Source: CAMAVK01 sp964362485 (lineage in GTDB: Archaea; Nanobdellota; Nanobdellia; Woesearchaeales; GW2011-AR9). Taken from it: a stretch of DNA of 27,198 nucleotides. A program made the translations under genes and the position numbers. Every line of letters begins with the position of its first letter. Position 1 is the first letter of the stretch. The stretch covers positions 1 to 27,198 of the forward strand of contig CAYIEX010000005.1 in NCBI GenBank assembly GCA_964362485.1. The letters run 5' to 3'. Shown piece after piece: positions 1-6,145 of this stretch. Below the pieces are notes generated by a model that made no database searches, was not told where the DNA came from, and saw only the letters and a program-made list of their open reading frames with translations.

Positions 1-1169
1 TTTTCTTTCATTTCGGTTTCAGTCGCTGAACCAACTTTAAAGACCGCTACACCGCCCCCAAGTTTAGCAAGGCGTTTACGAAGGTCTTCTTTTTTCCAAT
101 CTGAATCTGTGTTGATTATTTGTGATTCAATTACATTTTTTCGTAAATCAATATCATTCTTGTTTCCTTTTCCTTCAATAATGGTGGTTGATTCACCATT
201 TACTGTTATGCGACGAGCACTTCCGAGATGCTCATCAGCTTCTTCGATTTTCATCCCTTTTTCTTCCGTGATTACTTTTGCTCCAGTAAGTATGGCAATA
301 TCTTCAAGAATCTCCTTTTTATCATCACCAAAGCCTGGTGCTTTTATAGCACATACTTTGAGTGCACCACGTAAAAGATTGAGAACAATGGCAGTTACGG
401 CCTCACCTTCTACATCATCCGCAATAATAAGTAAAGGTCTACCTTCTTGCGCGACACGTTCAAGAACAGGAATAAGTTGCTTAATAGTGCTAATTTTTTT
501 GTCGGTGATTAGAATGTAGGGGTCCTCAAGCTCACAGACATTTTTCTCAGCGTCAGTTACCATATAAGGAGAAATGAAACCGCGATCAAATTGCATTCCT
601 TCTACTACATCGAGGGATGTTTCGATGCTTTTGGCCTCCTCAACGGTGATTATACCATTGTTACCAACTCTTTGCATAGCATCAGCGATGAGTGTTCCGA
701 TGATGGCATCGTTATTTGCAGAAATCGTGGCAACTTGAGCTATTTTTTCTTTATCTTTAACTTCGACACTTCTTTTCTTTACTGCCTGTACGGCTTCGTC
801 TGTTGCTCTTTCTATTCCTCGTTTAACATCCATTGGATTGGCGCCAGCCGTGATGTTCTTAAGTCCCTCCATGATCATTGCTTGCGCTAAAAGAGTAGCG
901 GTTGTGGTGCCATCTCCGGCGTTGTCTTGAGTTTTTGAGGCTACTTCACGTATGAGTTTGGCACCCATATTCTCAAATTTATCTTTAAGCTCAATTTCTT
1001 TAGCAATGGTAACGCCGTCGTTTGTAACAAGCGGACTTCCCATGCGGTCAAGAACAACATTGCGGCCTTTGGGACCCAAGGTTATTTTTACTGTGTTTGC
1101 GACTTTATCAACACCACGCAGAAGAGCTTGGCGCGCGTTTTCATCGAACATTATTTGTTTTGAAACCAT
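1..1169 (-). CDS. groEL: Group I chaperonin GroEL (partial, C-terminus beyond window)
   Basis: The minus strand encodes about 389 residues from the ATG at 1169 and stays open to base 1, so roughly the last quarter of a ~540-aa chaperonin is missing. It is plainly the bacterial (group I) type, not a thermosome: LGPKGRNVVL near residue 31, NDGVTIAKEI at 50-59 with Asp51, DGTTTATLLAQ starting at Asp86 (nucleotide binding), GMQFDRGFISPYM near 191-203, and KLGGGVAVFKVGSATE close to the window edge. GroEL forms a tetradecameric ATP-driven folding cage closed by GroES. An AGGTGA ribosome site at 1174-1179 sits 4 nt before the start. It follows groES by about 205 bp, so it may be co-transcribed or have its own A/T-rich promoter around 1195-1210. 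The key Asp near residue 398 cannot be checked. Family identity is very secure; lateral origin from bacteria is inference. Confidence 0.96.
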   Translation of the reverse strand, partial: MVSKQIMFDENARQALLRGVDKVANTVKITLGPKGRNVVLDRMGSPLVTNDGVTIAKEIELKDKFENMGAKLIREVASKTQDNAGDGTTTATLLAQAMIMEGLKNITAGANPMDVKRGIERATDEAVQAVKKRSVEVKDKEKIAQVATISANNDAIIGTLIADAMQRVGNNGIITVEEAKSIETSLDVVEGMQFDRGFISPYMVTDAEKNVCELEDPYILITDKKISTIKQLIPVLERVAQEGRPLLIIADDVEGEAVTAIVLNLLRGALKVCAIKAPGFGDDKKEILEDIAILTGAKVITEEKGMKIEEADEHLGSARRITVNGESTTIIEGKGNKNDIDLRKNVIESQIINTDSDWKKEDLRKRLAKLGGGVAVFKVGSATETEMKE

Positions 1170-1374
1170 AATCTCACCTTATTTCATTATCATTGTATCT
1201 TTATTTACTTTAGGATTGCCCTTGTTTTGATTGTTCACTCTTTTGAGGTTCTTTTTTTTGTGGGAATTTTATGAGAGTCCATTGTTGGTTTATTTTTTTA
1301 CTATATTACCCTAAATTTGCCATGTTCTAGGCTATGCTTTAATTATATTAGTTTAATTTTATTATTTATTTTTG

Positions 1375-1647
1375 CTACTCTAATTTTGCGAGAATATCTT
1401 TAAATTCCACAATGAGGTACTTTTGGTTATCATACTCAAATTCTTCGTTACTGTATCCACCATATAGGACATGGTCGCCTTCGTGTAGAGGTAGTGGTTT
1501 TCCATCTTTTCCTACACCAACTGCCATTACTATTCCTTCTTTTTTTTCTTCTCGGGCTGCTTCAGGAATATAAATTCCCCCCTTTGTTTTGGTTTCTTTT
1601 TCTTTTGTTTTTAATAGTACTCGTTCACCAATAGGTATAATCTTCAT
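1375..1647 (-). CDS. groES: Co-chaperonin GroES
   Basis: 90 aa, normal length for the 10-kDa chaperonin. The N-terminus has the family pattern IPIGERVLLKTKE, followed by a mobile loop with KTKGGIYIPEAA (about residues 20-32), the segment that binds the GroEL apical domain, then EGIVMAVGVGKDGK and a C-terminal GDHVLYGGYSNEEF / YLIVEFKDILA. It caps the GroEL ring. A strong GGAGGTG ribosome site (1655-1661) lies 7 nt before the ATG. It sits 44 bp after the HPF-like gene and before groEL on the same strand. A TTAATTAAAG box at about 1666-1675 would also be correctly placed for a leaderless start, so it may be transcribed both from its own promoter and by readthrough. Identification is secure. Confidence 0.96.
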   Translation of the reverse strand: MKIIPIGERVLLKTKEKETKTKGGIYIPEAAREEKKEGIVMAVGVGKDGKPLPLHEGDHVLYGGYSNEEFEYDNQKYLIVEFKDILAKLE

Positions 1648-1654
1648 AGTATTG

Positions 1655-1661
1655 CACCTCC
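1655..1661 (-). promoter_or_regulatory. Strong Shine-Dalgarno site of groES
   Basis: GGAGGTG on the minus strand, 7 nt before the groES ATG. It is the best ribosome-binding site in the window and contrasts with the many starts that have none. Confidence 0.8.
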
Positions 1662-1691
1662 GTGTCTTTAATTAAGAAATGGCCAATGCGT

Positions 1692-2024
1692 TTAAACTTT
1701 ATTTTTGGATATAACGGTTCTTAGTTTTTCAAAACTCGTTTTTATAGCTTGTGGAGAGCCCCAGCCATGTGAGTGAATGCTTGTTTTAAGATTTGTCGTA
1801 CTGATAGCAAGGTGACATTCTCTTTTGGAGAGGCCACGAAATTGTTCCTTTTGTTTTTTTAAATGTACATTAATTCGGCCTTCACCCAGTTGGAGAGCGA
1901 ATTTTTCGACTCCGGCGCGAACCATTGCCTCTATTTCGGATTTTGCCTCTTCCTTCTCCGGACAAAGCACGGTAATTTTAAGTGCATCGTCATACGGACT
2001 CTCGCTTAATTCTGTCATTGCCAT
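1692..2024 (-). CDS. Small protein resembling HPF/RaiA (ribosome hibernation) family
   Basis: 110 aa with the order expected of an HPF/RaiA (S30AE) alpha/beta domain: a strand (LKITVLCP), a long helix (EAKSEIEAMVRAGVEKFA), a strand with basic residues (GRINVHLKKQ), a GLSKRECHLAIST strand resembling the GGVDKRC-type segment of variant RaiA proteins, and a C-terminal helix with AIKTSFEKLRTVISK. Such proteins bind the 30S decoding region and inactivate idle ribosomes. It heads the groES-groEL cluster, 44 bp before groES, which fits a stress role. No clear Shine-Dalgarno; an A/T-rich stretch at 2047-2060 could be its promoter. A second Met at residue 3 is an alternative start. The match is by pattern only, so the family call is tentative; that it is a real gene is likely. 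Confidence 0.5.
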   Translation of the reverse strand: MAMTELSESPYDDALKITVLCPEKEEAKSEIEAMVRAGVEKFALQLGEGRINVHLKKQKEQFRGLSKRECHLAISTTNLKTSIHSHGWGSPQAIKTSFEKLRTVISKNKV

Positions 2025-2174
2025 CCGTAAAGTAATAACTTCATTCCTTATTAATTTATTGTTGTTGCTTCACTCAAATCCCATTCATTTTGGCGGGTCT
2101 TATTATGTGTTCTGGATTATGGATACAGCAGATGGCTTAGAATGAGGATGAATTGACTTTTCTGAAATCAGGTG

Positions 2175-2192
2175 ATTCAGGCTAGCCTGAAT
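2175..2192. promoter_or_regulatory. Perfect 18-bp palindrome upstream of the glycosidase-like gene
   Basis: ATTCAGGCT followed by its exact reverse complement AGCCTGAAT. It lies about 36 bp upstream of the TATA box of the 2258 gene, a position suited to a dimeric regulator. A protein-binding role is inference. Confidence 0.5.
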
Positions 2193-2214
2193 TTATCGTA
2201 AAACCTTACTTCTT

Positions 2215-2247
2215 GGCTTACAATATCTTTTTATAGTGAGGTAAGCC
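2215..2247. promoter_or_regulatory. Inverted repeat flanking the TATA box of the 2258 gene
   Basis: GGCTTAC (2215-2221) and GTAAGCC (2241-2247) are exact reverse complements that bracket the TATA box at 2228-2235. A factor bound at both arms would cover the core promoter, which suggests repression (inference). Confidence 0.4.
2228..2235 (+). promoter_or_regulatory. TATA box, leaderless promoter
   Basis: TTTTTATA centred 26.5 bp before the ATG at 2258, with no ribosome site between. This spacing implies transcription starting at or next to the start codon. Confidence 0.6.
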
Positions 2248-2257
2248 TAAAACAGGA

Positions 2258-3340
2258 ATGGCTTCCGTGATTGATTATGCAACCCAAGGTACACGGATTT
2301 TCTTTTCTAGTTTAAAGAGTCGAATAATACCTGAAGAGTATAAGGGGAATGCGTCGCAGATATGCGCAGCGATTGTAAAAGAGTGTTGGAATGGACAGTA
2401 TTTTCAAACTTCGACTACCAATTTTACGCAGTTTTGGACACGCGATTTTGGCTGGTGTACTCAATCACTATTGAAATTGGGATATCACAACGAAGTCGAA
2501 AAGACGATTCGCTTCGCCTTAAATAGATTTCAAATGCAGGGTAAGGTAACAACTACACTGACACCGGGAGGTAAGCCTTTTGATTTCCCTACAATGGCGG
2601 TCGATTCTCTACCATGGCTCATTCATAGCATTAAGATTTCCAAATTTCCAGTTTATAATTATCGGAATTTCCTCAACTCACAAATCAAGCGCTGGTATGA
2701 TAAAGTGATTAATCCGCAGTTAGGACTTGTTCGTACCGATGTCCATTTTTCATCAATGAAAGATTTTGCGCTGCGTAAAAGTTCATGTTACGATAATTGT
2801 ATGGTGGCGATGATGGCCCAGGATCTTGAAGACTTAAAGCTTTATAACCCTCTTGCTCAATACGACTATCAATCGTTACTCGTGCATCATTTTTGGAGTG
2901 GTCAATATTTTTACGATGATTTAAAAAAACAAGACTATGTGGCAGGTGATGCTAATTTATTTCCATTCATTGTGGGAGTCGTTAAAGATAAAGAAATGCA
3001 GGAATTTGCGTTTGAAGCAATCAGACGAGAGGGTTTAGATCTACCATTCCCATTAAAATATACTAAAGAGAGGCAGAATCTACCTTTTATTTGGCAGGAA
3101 ACATTTTTGCGCAATTATGAAAGTAATGCGATTTGGATGCATATGGGGCCTCTTTACATAAAGGCTTTACAACAGGTTGATAAAACGAGAGCAGAGAAAT
3201 TACATCAAGCTTACGTTCAGTTAATAGAAAAACATAAAACCTACCCCGAAGTTTGTTTTCCGGATGGAAAATTGTATAGCAGTCCAGTTTACAATTGTGA
3301 TCGGGGAATGTTGTGGGCTGCGAATTTTTTAACTCTATGA
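2258..3340 (+). CDS. Six-hairpin glycosidase-like protein (glycogen-debranching/glucoamylase fold)
   Basis: 360 aa without signal peptide or membrane segment, so probably cytoplasmic. The pattern is that of an (alpha/alpha)6 barrel glycosidase: FWTRDFGW at residues 59-66 (the conserved aromatic-Arg-Asp substrate-site motif), FDFPTMAVDSLPWLIHSIK near 108-126, SSCYDNCMVAMMAQDLE near 175-191, HHFWSGQYFYDDL near 210-222, GDANLFPF at 230-237, and a C-terminal YNCDRGMLWAANFL. Comparable motifs occur in amylo-1,6-glucosidase/GH15/GH63-like proteins that hydrolyse alpha-glucosides. Which residues are catalytic acids, and the substrate, cannot be fixed by eye. The gene stands alone on the plus strand with its own TATA box and palindromic upstream sites; a T6 run at 3372-3377 may end its transcript. 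Fold call fairly confident, reaction uncertain. Confidence 0.65.
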   Translation: MASVIDYATQGTRIFFSSLKSRIIPEEYKGNASQICAAIVKECWNGQYFQTSTTNFTQFWTRDFGWCTQSLLKLGYHNEVEKTIRFALNRFQMQGKVTTTLTPGGKPFDFPTMAVDSLPWLIHSIKISKFPVYNYRNFLNSQIKRWYDKVINPQLGLVRTDVHFSSMKDFALRKSSCYDNCMVAMMAQDLEDLKLYNPLAQYDYQSLLVHHFWSGQYFYDDLKKQDYVAGDANLFPFIVGVVKDKEMQEFAFEAIRREGLDLPFPLKYTKERQNLPFIWQETFLRNYESNAIWMHMGPLYIKALQQVDKTRAEKLHQAYVQLIEKHKTYPEVCFPDGKLYSSPVYNCDRGMLWAANFLTL

Positions 3341-3426
3341 GGATTCATCTTCTGGTTTGTCACCATTCATCTTTTTTGAGCCGGTTGGGGCAAGCATGGA
3401 GAGGCGTAATGGTCTTACTTCATCGT

Positions 3427-3981
3427 CTAGGTAGGAGGAATGAGCTGGGTTCGTAGATTATTGATTGAACTTGGCAGAATGGTAGTGTGTTGCACAAGTC
3501 CGGTGTATTTATTTAATAAAATATATTGGTTAATATCGGCACGGACTTTTTCTTTTGGGTAAGTTCCATTCTGTTGGTACTCGTCAAGTACAGGATGAGC
3601 AGGAAAGGTGGAACTTCTAAACGCGACGGTTACAAGATCTGATTCCTTACCATTGTCAGAATGCTGCATATCAAAGAAAAGATCAGACAACTCGCCTCTT
3701 TTTTTTGTTTGCCTTGCAATTATTATTCCTTGCTGAATTATAGTGGGCTGATTTGATTCTCGGGGGATCCCAATACGTTTCTCGAGCAAGATTTGTCCAC
3801 CACGTTTTGTTTGAAGATAGATGTTAAAACCACCATATTCATAGCGTTCGTCTTGCTCAATTGGGAATTCTCGGGATGAAACGTAGAAAACTAAGGAACG
3901 ATCAAAGTTGTGAGCAATTTGGTATACCACTCTATCGATCCAAGGAATATAGGAGTCATCATGTAGTGAAGGAAGGGTCAT
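3427..3981 (-). CDS. Hypothetical protein, 184 aa
   Basis: Family not recognised. The protein is soluble-looking, with a beta-rich middle (RYEYGGFNIYLQT, GGQILLEKRIGIPRES, PTIIQQGIIIARQTKK) and no signal peptide or membrane segment. Two points support it as real: steady codon use and a TATATAAA box at 4003-4010, 25.5 bp before the ATG, giving a leaderless start. It converges on the glycosidase-like gene and diverges from the GT2 glycosyltransferase; the 140-bp divergent region holds the promoters of both. No function can be assigned. Confidence 0.7.
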   Translation of the reverse strand: MTLPSLHDDSYIPWIDRVVYQIAHNFDRSLVFYVSSREFPIEQDERYEYGGFNIYLQTKRGGQILLEKRIGIPRESNQPTIIQQGIIIARQTKKRGELSDLFFDMQHSDNGKESDLVTVAFRSSTFPAHPVLDEYQQNGTYPKEKVRADINQYILLNKYTGLVQHTTILPSSINNLRTQLIPPT

Positions 3982-4002
3982 ATAGTTGAAAATGTTTTTT
4001 AC

Positions 4003-4010
4003 TTTATATA
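4003..4010 (-). promoter_or_regulatory. TATA box, leaderless promoter of the 184-aa gene
   Basis: Minus-strand TATATAAA centred 25.5 bp from the ATG at 3981; no Shine-Dalgarno. Confidence 0.6.
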
Positions 4011-4069
4011 ACTTACTGTGATTATTACTTTTAAGTTACTATTTTAAACATCCCTTAGCCGTATAGCCA

Positions 4070-4101
4070 ATATCTTTTAAAATACGATATCTTTTAAAAT
4101 A
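4070..4101 (+). promoter_or_regulatory. Duplicated TATA box upstream of the GT2 gene
   Basis: The 15-mer ATATCTTTTAAAATA occurs twice, at 4070-4084 and 4087-4101, with a 2-bp gap (17-bp period). The second TTTTAAAA (4092-4099) is centred 25.5 bp before the ATG at 4121 and is the expected functional box; the first would start transcripts about 17 nt further upstream. Confidence 0.6.
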
Positions 4102-4120
4102 AGTGGGTATGTTCTAAGGT

Positions 4121-4795
4121 ATGCCTTTTTTCTCCATTATCATCCCAGCTCACAACGAGGAGGGATACATTCGAGAGACACTTCATAGTATTAATTCATC
4201 TACGTATCAAAATTTTGAGGTTTTAGTCGTTGCCAATGGCTGCACCGATAAAACTGAGGAGATCGTTCGCAAACGTGCTGATGAAAGGGTGAAACTCTTT
4301 TCACTTGCTGAAGCGAATGTTAGCAAGGCACGTAATTTTGGGGCTGATCTGGCACAGGGTGAGATTTTGTTATTTTTAGATGCGGATACGAAGTTGCATG
4401 CTCATTCCTTGCAACGAATTGCAACCGATTTTAAAAATGGTTTTAGTTATGGGACCACACGAACGGTGCCGGATCGAGAAGGATTAAAATATAGCGTTAT
4501 GTTAGGACTTAAGAATTTTTATTTACGTACGGGTGTGTATAAAGGCTGCAGTGGAGCATTTATTTGTAAAAAAAATGATTTTGTTGATGTGAAGGGCTAT
4601 AATCCTGATATGCAGATTCGTGAACATCATGAGTTAATCAAACGTTTAGGGGATAAGGGGAAATATGCTTTTATTGATACCCCTGTGACTACATCGATGC
4701 GTCGATATGCTGAGTGGGGGATGCCAAAATGGGCCTGGTTCTGGGTGAAGAGTTGGGCTTTGAATAGAAAGAAGGAGTATGAGAAGATACGATGA
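4121..4795 (+). CDS. Family 2 glycosyltransferase
   Basis: 224 aa with a clean GT-A fold signature. The N-terminal strand FSIIIPAHNEE binds the nucleotide sugar, VLVVANGCTDKT follows, then SKARNFGADLAQGEILLFLDADT, where Asp87-Ala-Asp89 is the metal-binding DxD motif. The acceptor side contains KGCSGAFICKKNDF and REHHELIKRLGDKGKY. There is no obvious membrane segment apart from an aromatic-rich C-terminus (PKWAWFWVKSW), so it probably works at the inner face of the membrane on a lipid-linked or polysaccharide acceptor. The start follows a TATA box by 26 bp. Its TGA overlaps the ATG of the two-TM protein (ATGA), so the two are translationally coupled. Donor and acceptor sugars are unknown. Confidence 0.9.
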   Translation: MPFFSIIIPAHNEEGYIRETLHSINSSTYQNFEVLVVANGCTDKTEEIVRKRADERVKLFSLAEANVSKARNFGADLAQGEILLFLDADTKLHAHSLQRIATDFKNGFSYGTTRTVPDREGLKYSVMLGLKNFYLRTGVYKGCSGAFICKKNDFVDVKGYNPDMQIREHHELIKRLGDKGKYAFIDTPVTTSMRRYAEWGMPKWAWFWVKSWALNRKKEYEKIR

Positions 4796-5070
4796 TTAAG
4801 ACAAATGTTGATAACGATGATGCGATGTTAGAGGAGATTAAGGCCATTAAAGCCAGAAATGAGCGGGTGGAACGTGATAAAGCATGGGAGACTAGTTGGT
4901 TTCGTCGTGGGGCGGTAGCGGGACTTACGTATGGGGTAGTAGTTCTTTTTTTTGCAGCTGCCGGAGTGGAGAGACCCTATATCAATGCACTGGTGCCAAC
5001 GGGTGGATTTTTGTTGTCAACTCTATCTTTAGATGTACTGAAGAAGTGGTGGATAAGAAAAAGGAGTTAA
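4792..5070 (+). CDS. Small two-TM membrane protein coupled to the GT2 gene
   Basis: 92 aa. A charged N-terminal helix (EEIKAIKARNERVERDKAW) leads into ETSWFRRGAVAGLTYGVV, a first hydrophobic segment at about 41-60 and a second at about 67-82 (ALVPTGGFLLSTLSL), ending in KKWWIRKRS. I recall similar proteins with W.RR, TY and NALVPT..LLSTLSL motifs beside glycosyltransferases in reduced-genome bacteria, but have not verified this. The ATG overlaps the stop of the preceding GT2 gene, which suggests it anchors or assists that enzyme at the membrane (inference). It ends before a convergent gene with a 7-bp stem hairpin between them. Confidence 0.75.
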   Translation: MIKTNVDNDDAMLEEIKAIKARNERVERDKAWETSWFRRGAVAGLTYGVVVLFFAAAGVERPYINALVPTGGFLLSTLSLDVLKKWWIRKRS

Positions 5071-5075
5071 AGAAA

Positions 5076-5107
5076 AGTTTGCGTAATTGATATTTTTTAG
5101 GCAAACT
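5076..5107. terminator. Hairpin between convergent genes
   Basis: AGTTTGC (5076-5082) and GCAAACT (5101-5107) can pair around an 18-nt loop containing six T. It sits between the stops at 5070 and 5114 and could end transcription from either side. No function is proven. Confidence 0.35.
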
Positions 5108-5113
5108 GATCTG

Positions 5114-5803
5114 TTAGCATACTAATGATTTTGTTCCTTCTTCTAAACAAATTAGTTTGTTGTTTAGTGTATCATAATACTGAATTTCGGGATTATCTAC
5201 ACGCTCTTTGCAGCATACACTTTTAGCTTGGTTGACAACAAATGCGTCATAAGATGCCTGAAGGGTGGCTAAATTCTTTGCTAAGATGCTGTTGTCTTCA
5301 AGACACTCTTGTTGCAACTCTGCTTGCTGTTTGGAAAGATCATCGTTTGCTTTTGTTTGCAATGCGGTGTTATCACGTTTAAGATCGGCAATTGCCTCAT
5401 CTTTATCTTTGATAGTTGTTTGAAGAAGGTCTATCTTTATGTTAGCATTTTCGGTTGAAGATTTAAGGTTGGCTTGCAGAGTTGTTCTTTCACTTTGGCA
5501 GGTGCTGAGTTGAGTCTCTTTTTCACCTAGATCTTCTTCGAGCCGATTTGCTAAATTGGTATATACGGTTTTGTTGGCCTGTGCGATTATAAGTTCAGTC
5601 TTCAGATTGTGTACGGACTGGCCATATTCATCTATACTGTAATTTGTTTTTTGAACATCCTGATAAATACTATATCCTATTAAAGAAGGTCGGATAAATG
5701 CGATAATAAATATAACTGCAATGATCGCACTCAAAAAGAGTACCCACATAGAGCGATTGCTTTGGGAAGAGTGTGCTTTGATATCTCGATCGCCTCGGTT
5801 CAT
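5114..5803 (-). CDS. Membrane-anchored coiled-coil protein
   Basis: 229 aa. A basic N-terminus is followed by one hydrophobic segment at about residues 19-42 (MWVLFLSAIIAVIFIIAF), then GYSIYQDVQ, then a long helical region of about 55-195 rich in Leu/Glu/Lys/Gln heptads (for example NLANRLEEDLGEKETQLS, DKDEAIADLKRDNTALQ), and a C-terminal piece with a CC pair and further Cys (VCCKERVDNPEIQYYD, KLICLEE). The layout is a single-span anchor carrying a coiled coil, either outside the cell or facing the cytoplasm. A minus-strand TATTTAAAT box 26 bp before the ATG indicates a leaderless start and an unusual palindrome array lies just beyond that. No enzyme motif; a structural or envelope role is only a guess. 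Confidence 0.75.
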   Translation of the reverse strand: MNRGDRDIKAHSSQSNRSMWVLFLSAIIAVIFIIAFIRPSLIGYSIYQDVQKTNYSIDEYGQSVHNLKTELIIAQANKTVYTNLANRLEEDLGEKETQLSTCQSERTTLQANLKSSTENANIKIDLLQTTIKDKDEAIADLKRDNTALQTKANDDLSKQQAELQQECLEDNSILAKNLATLQASYDAFVVNQAKSVCCKERVDNPEIQYYDTLNNKLICLEEGTKSLVC

Positions 5804-5824
5804 ACTTGTAAGGGAGTACGGGTG

Positions 5825-5833
5825 ATTTAAATA
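5825..5833 (-). promoter_or_regulatory. TATA box, leaderless promoter of the coiled-coil gene
   Basis: Minus-strand TATTTAAAT centred 26 bp from the ATG at 5803. Its upstream side faces the palindrome array. Confidence 0.6.
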
Positions 5834-5848
5834 GTTAATTGTATTTAT

Positions 5849-5893
5849 TCTGAAAGACTGAAATAATCGTACAAAATTGTTCGGCCTTTCAGA
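5849..5893. repeat. Palindrome array unit 1
   Basis: TCTGAAAG (5849-5856) pairs with CTTTCAGA (5886-5893). After one A/C mismatch, CTGAA (5858-5862) pairs with TTCGG (5880-5884, one G-T pair). The apex contains TCGTACAAAATT. Confidence 0.65.
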
Positions 5894-5895
5894 TA

Positions 5896-5938
5896 ATACT
5901 GCGCGTTAAAATGTATGAATATTACGGACGCACAGTAT
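5896..5938. repeat. Palindrome array unit 2
   Basis: ATACTGCGCG (5896-5905) pairs with CGCACAGTAT (5929-5938) with one mismatch. Inside, TAAAAT (5907-5912) faces ATATTA (5919-5924) with one mismatch around a GTATGA loop. It is the most divergent of the clear units. Confidence 0.6.
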
Positions 5939-5994
5939 ATAACGCCGGAATTCTATATTATTTAGGTCCTAGTTTAATCAAGTAACATCGGGGA

Positions 5995-6046
5995 TATATA
6001 CCAAAGGACTGAAATTTTCGTACAAAATTTCTGCCCTTTGTATATA
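5995..6046. repeat. Palindrome array unit 3 (most perfect)
   Basis: TATATA (5995-6000), a bulged C, then CAAAGG (6002-6007) pair with CCTTTG (6035-6040) and TATATA (6041-6046). After an A/C mismatch and a CTG/CTG step, GAAATTTT (6011-6018) pairs exactly with AAAATTTC (6024-6031), closing a CGTAC loop. Confidence 0.7.
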
Positions 6047-6091
6047 CAACGGACTGGATAATTTGTACGGCTAATTCTGTCCGTTGGTATA
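6043..6091. repeat. Palindrome array unit 4
   Basis: CAACGGAC (6047-6054) pairs with GTCCGTTG (6079-6086). TATA ends (6043-6046, 6088-6091) extend the stem past one bulged G. The apex contains TTGTACGG. It shares its outer TATA bases with unit 3, so the two full stems exclude each other at their bases. Confidence 0.65.
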
Positions 6092-6114
6092 CGCTGCGAG
6101 ACTTAAAAAAGCAG

Positions 6115-6124
6115 ATTTTATTAA
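6115..6124 (+). promoter_or_regulatory. TATA box, leaderless promoter of cmk
   Basis: ATTTTATTAA centred 26.5 bp before the ATG at 6146. It starts 23 bp after the end of the palindrome array. Confidence 0.5.
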
Positions 6125-6145
6125 CGAGTTGTCACTTATGAGATT

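Larger units (their letters stand above)
5849..6091. repeat. Array of imperfect palindromes (stem-loops) between two divergent promoters
   Basis: The gene-free stretch 5804-6145 is filled by four clear foldback units and one weak one, centred near 5871, 5917, (5967), 6020 and 6067, so about 46-53 bp apart. Units 1 and 3 agree at 21 of 23 positions (5856-5878 against 6007-6029). Units 1, 3 and 4 share a layout: a G/C-containing outer stem that differs in sequence but still pairs, a CTG-containing inner stem, and an apical loop with GTAC. Both flanking genes have leaderless promoters whose TATA boxes lie just outside the array. It may be a binding array for a regulator, a structured non-coding RNA, or a small palindromic repeat family. 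No coding sense is evident. Confidence 0.75.

Noticed and set aside
109..1230. Plus-strand open frames opposite groEL
   Set aside because: They are antisense shadows of an unmistakable groEL and have no promoters or recognisable products.
5849..6091. CRISPR array
   Set aside because: The units are themselves palindromic and diverged in their stems, with no constant repeat plus unique spacer layout and no cas genes nearby.
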